Positions 61,618 to 64,000 of a stretch of 64,000 bases of DNA are shown in pieces. The first letter of the stretch is position 1. Each line of letters opens with the position of its first letter. This DNA comes from Halobaculum sp. CBA1158. Lineage in GTDB: Archaea > Halobacteriota > Halobacteria > Halobacteriales > Haloferacaceae. Both the position numbers and the translations under genes were made by a program. The notes beneath the pieces were generated by a model. It saw only the letters and a list, made by a program, of their open reading frames with translations, did no database searches and was not told where the DNA came from. The DNA lies in the NCBI RefSeq assembly GCF_021431925.1, contig NZ_CP090371.1, forward strand, positions 372,001 through 436,000. Direction: 5' to 3'.

Positions 61618-61956
61618 ATGCTACTCGTCGTGACGTACTCGCGGGGAGCGCGAACGACGCTCCGGAACGTCTGTCGCAGCCACGACGACACCGTCGTCAG
61701 GCGGTTCGGTCGTGCGGCGCTGCTCGCGGAGACGGAGTTGGGGGCGTTTCTGGCGTGTCGACTCCGGGCGAAACACGCCGGCGACGTGCAGGTCGAGCGG
61801 ACCGAACCGTTCAACGAGTTCGCGGCGGTGCGGCCGGCGGTTCGCGAGGCGGCCCTCGCCTACGAGGACCGCGAGACGCCGAGCACGCCGTACGCGAAGT
61901 TCGCCGTCGGCGCGGACCACCCCGACCCGGCGGCCATGCGCGACGCCGAGCTGTGA
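61618..61956 (+). CDS. Uncharacterised haloarchaeal protein (mcm cluster, gene 2)
   Basis: 112 residues: MLLVVTYSRGARTTLRNVCRSHDDTVVRRFGRAALLAETELGAFLACRLRAKHAGDVQVERTEPFNEFAAVRPAVREAALAYED (read in pieces). Mixed alpha/beta, Arg-rich surface. No recognised family. It overlaps the next gene by four bases (GTGA), so 2 and 3 are coupled. Confidence 0.78.
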   Translation: MLLVVTYSRGARTTLRNVCRSHDDTVVRRFGRAALLAETELGAFLACRLRAKHAGDVQVERTEPFNEFAAVRPAVREAALAYEDRETPSTPYAKFAVGADHPDPAAMRDAEL

Positions 61957-62837
61957 GGCTCCGTGTCGGAGGCCGGACGTACCGCGGTCGCTCGCTGGAC
62001 CTCCGGTCTCGAGGGGTCACCGTCGCCGAGGCCGTGGCCGCACTCGGAGTCGATCCCGCCGATCCGCTCGCGACGGCAACGCCGGAGCCGCCGCCCCTGC
62101 GACGGTCGCTCGCTGCAGCGGCCCGAGAACGGGGACACGACCACCCGGCGGACGCGGCGATCCGACGGACACAGCGAGCGCTCGCGTCGGCGACCGACGA
62201 GGTCGAGCGACTGGGGGACGCGACGGCGGAACTGGCGGACGCGCGCGAGCGCGCCGCCGCGGCCGGCGCGGACGTCGAGCGCCTCCGCGAGCGCGCGGCC
62301 ACGCTCCGAGGGAAACTGCAGGCGATGGACGAGACGGACATGACGATCGAGGTGAACGGGGAGAACGGAGCGAACACTGGCGTCGATCCGATCGAGGGCG
62401 ACGCCAGGAGGGCGGATCTCGAGTCCGCGTTCGCGGACGCGACGCGGGCGTTGACGGTCGCCGAGACCGACCGGGTCGCGGCCGCGCAGGCGCTCGATCG
62501 AGCCGAGGAGCGCGCGCGGGCCGTCCGAGACGCGCGCGAGCGACGCCTCAGCCTGCGGGACGCGCTCGCGAACCGGCGACGCGAGGCGAGACGGGACCTC
62601 GCGGCCGCCCTCCAGCCGGCGTTTCCCGCGGCCCTCGACCGGATTCCCGGCGTCGACGCCGACGCGGCGGGGGAGGGACCCTCCGCGTTCGCCGGCGAGG
62701 CCGTCGCCGGCCACCTGGCGGCGATCCGACTCGCGGACCGGACCGCGCCGGTCGTCGTCGCGCTCGACCGGTTCGAGGGGGCCGCGAGCGCGGCGACGCG
62801 ACTCCGCGCGCCGGTCGTGCTCGTCCGGCCGGCGTGA
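61953..62837 (+). CDS. Coiled-coil uncharacterised haloarchaeal protein (mcm cluster, gene 3)
   Basis: 294 residues from a GTG that overlaps the previous stop. A long helical middle with Ala/Glu/Arg heptads (about 75-225; LASATDEVERLGDATAELADARERAAAAGADVERLRERAATLRGKL in pieces) predicts a coiled coil, then an acidic linker and a second helical stretch, and a C-terminal strand/helix module (APVVVALDRFEGAASAATRLRAPVVLVRPA). N-terminal domain with VAEAVAALGVDPADP. A structural or scaffolding role is plausible; no known relatives recognised. Confidence 0.76.
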   Translation: MRLRVGGRTYRGRSLDLRSRGVTVAEAVAALGVDPADPLATATPEPPPLRRSLAAAARERGHDHPADAAIRRTQRALASATDEVERLGDATAELADARERAAAAGADVERLRERAATLRGKLQAMDETDMTIEVNGENGANTGVDPIEGDARRADLESAFADATRALTVAETDRVAAAQALDRAEERARAVRDARERRLSLRDALANRRREARRDLAAALQPAFPAALDRIPGVDADAAGEGPSAFAGEAVAGHLAAIRLADRTAPVVVALDRFEGAASAATRLRAPVVLVRPA

Positions 62838-62893
62838 CCGACGCGCGCGCCGCCGGGCCGCCGGGCCGCGGGGCCGTCGATCCCGCACGGGAG

Positions 62894-62898
62894 TTTAT
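62894..62898 (+). promoter_or_regulatory. TATA element of the 258-residue gene
   Basis: TTTAT centred about 29 nt before ATG 62925, which it selects over an ATG at 62904. Confidence 0.55.
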
Positions 62899-62924
62899 CC
62901 GCGATGACGGCACCACTCCGGGCC

Positions 62925-63701
62925 ATGCCCGTCACGCTCGATGCGACCGCGACGACCGCCGAGGGCGTCGCGTTCGTCACCGTCCGGGTCAGCAACACCG
63001 AACCGGTCGCGCGCCGGGTTCGGCTCGCGAACCGACTCGACGGCGTCGTCCTCCCGCCGCGGCGACACGGCACTCCCGAACCCGGATGGTCCGACGACGG
63101 CTACGCCGGCGTCGTCGCCGGCGGCGACGACCTCGCCGTGGGATACGCCTGCGTCCCGAACAGAGACGGTCGGACGGCCGAGGCCACGGCGATCGACGCC
63201 GATCCGCCGGTCGAACTCGTCTCGGTCGGCGCGCCCGACGCGAGCGACGCGGACCACGTCGCCGACGCGGCGACGACGCTCGGTGCGGCTCGACCGCCCG
63301 CTGACGCGGTCGGCGGCGACGCCGACTTCGACGGGGACGGAGGCGGAGCACCACCGGACCCCTTCGGAACCGAGCCGGCTCCGGCGGCTCCTGCTCCGGC
63401 TCCGACTCCGACGGTTGCCGACGCGTCCGGGTCCCGGACGGATCCGGACGCGCCGCCGCCGGCAGTCGTCCGGTATCTGGACGCGGTCGAGACGCGTATC
63501 GAGCGCGCCGAGGCGCTCGAGGACGGAACCGTCGCCGAGGCGACCGCGTCGCTGTCGACCGGGATCGATCCCGGGGGGATCGAGGACCTCCTCGCGACCG
63601 ATGCGGAGGCGCTGTCGGCGGTCGCCGGTCGCGCGAGCGCTCTCGCGGACCGCGCGCGCGGCGTCGAGGTGCCCGCGGAGGCGATGGAGCGACTGGCGTG
63701 A
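62925..63701 (+). CDS. Uncharacterised haloarchaeal protein (mcm cluster, gene 4)
   Basis: 258 residues. N-terminal 100 residues form a beta-rich domain (VTLDATATTAEGVAFVTVRVSNTEPVARRVRLANRL in pieces), then a Pro/Ala/Asp-rich flexible linker with PAPAAPAPAPTP, then a helical C-terminal domain (VVRYLDAVETRIERAEALEDGTVAEATASL). No catalytic motif recognised. Its stop overlaps the start of the MinD-like ATPase by four bases, so both are translationally coupled. Confidence 0.78.
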   Translation: MPVTLDATATTAEGVAFVTVRVSNTEPVARRVRLANRLDGVVLPPRRHGTPEPGWSDDGYAGVVAGGDDLAVGYACVPNRDGRTAEATAIDADPPVELVSVGAPDASDADHVADAATTLGAARPPADAVGGDADFDGDGGGAPPDPFGTEPAPAAPAPAPTPTVADASGSRTDPDAPPPAVVRYLDAVETRIERAEALEDGTVAEATASLSTGIDPGGIEDLLATDAEALSAVAGRASALADRARGVEVPAEAMERLA

Positions 63702-64000
63702 TCCTCGCCGTCGCGGGCGGGAAGGGCGGCGTCGGGAAGTCGACGCTCGCGTACAACCTCGGGGCCGCGCTGGACGCGCTCGTCGTCGACGCCGACCTCG
63801 CGATGGCGAACCTCCCGGGCGGCCGCGAGCGCGGGCCGGACCTCCACGACGTGCTGGCCGGCCGCGCCGACCCGACGGAGGCGATCCGGCCCGGGCAGGT
63901 CGACCTGCTCCCGTGCGGTCGGTCGCTGTCCGGGGCGCGCCTCGCCGACGTGCGCCGTCTGCGCGAGGCGGTCGCGGTCCCCGGGTACGACCGCGTCGTG
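63698..64000 (+). CDS. MinD/ParA-family P-loop ATPase (3' end outside window)
   Basis: 101 residues visible from a GTG, cut by the window end. The deviant Walker A is complete: GGKGGVGKST (residues 8-17), followed by VVDADLAMANL, the second Walker-like strand with the catalytic-type Asp. This belongs to the MinD/Mrp/ParA group that forms ATP-dependent dimers for division-site, chromosome or protein positioning. Its coupling to the 258-residue protein suggests a partner role. Confidence 0.93.
   Translation, partial: MILAVAGGKGGVGKSTLAYNLGAALDALVVDADLAMANLPGGRERGPDLHDVLAGRADPTEAIRPGQVDLLPCGRSLSGARLADVRRLREAVAVPGYDRVV

Overview
The window is chromosomal DNA of a halophilic archaeon (class Halobacteria). 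Evidence: very high GC with strong GC3 bias, acidic Asp/Glu-rich proteins, many leaderless genes with a TATA element 26-30 nt before the start codon, and archaeal or haloarchaeal families throughout (RfcS, MCM, Rpa/Rpap, SAMP-type ubiquitin-like protein, archaeal AlaRS with N-terminal zinc ribbon, Trm1, Tfx, HalOD1, 3Fe/4Fe ferredoxin). A tRNA-His with an encoded G-1 and a tRNA-Pro(TGG) are present. The genus cannot be fixed from sequence reading alone.

Layout. 1-5 kb: a truncated AlkP-superfamily phosphatase, a SAMP2-like modifier overlapping a GNAT gene, and divergent to them the clamp-loader small subunit rfcS interrupted by a 648-residue intein. 5-13 kb: CDF transporter, phosphodiesterase, HTH membrane protein, glutaryl-CoA-dehydrogenase-like enzyme, DCC protein, cupin, ferredoxin, and a membrane Fe-S HdrD/GlpC-like oxidoreductase. 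13-24 kb: a Cas4-like protein that seems to lack nuclease residues, a glutaredoxin/Cys-less redoxin/Sua5 operon, a CorC-like CBS membrane protein, phosphate permease, amidotransferase, threonine aldolase, TspO. 24-34 kb: a large GAF/PAS histidine kinase divergent from alaS, an M29 aminopeptidase, and lrp divergent from glnA. 34-48 kb: PAP2 phosphatase, two YihY/BrkB paralogues, trm1, a SWIM protein, TRAM, Tfx, a divergent SDR, a sugar nucleotidyltransferase, the rpa3-rpap3 pair, HalOD1, a small DUF5814-like protein and a histidine kinase. 48-57 kb: tRNA-His followed by a 44-residue C2H2 zinc-finger gene, site-2 protease, a zinc-containing DEAD-type helicase, an SLC13-type permease, then tRNA-Pro followed by a duplicated PD-(D/E)XK protein. 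57-64 kb: mcm with two inteins, four uncharacterised haloarchaeal genes and the start of a MinD/ParA ATPase.

The theme is DNA replication: RfcS, Rpa3/Rpap3 and MCM are all here, and two of them carry inteins (three in total), two of these inside Walker A P-loops. The points most worth a second look are: (1) an identical 17-bp element sitting exactly 37 nt before the ATG of two otherwise unrelated small genes, each just downstream of a tRNA, with a weaker copy upstream of mcm; (2) an AT-rich patch of MCM extein downstream of its second intein that looks like imported sequence; (3) the unknown gene set packed between mcm and a MinD-like ATPase; (4) several proteins that keep a fold but have lost catalytic residues (Cas4-like, alpha/beta hydrolase, redoxin, SDR).
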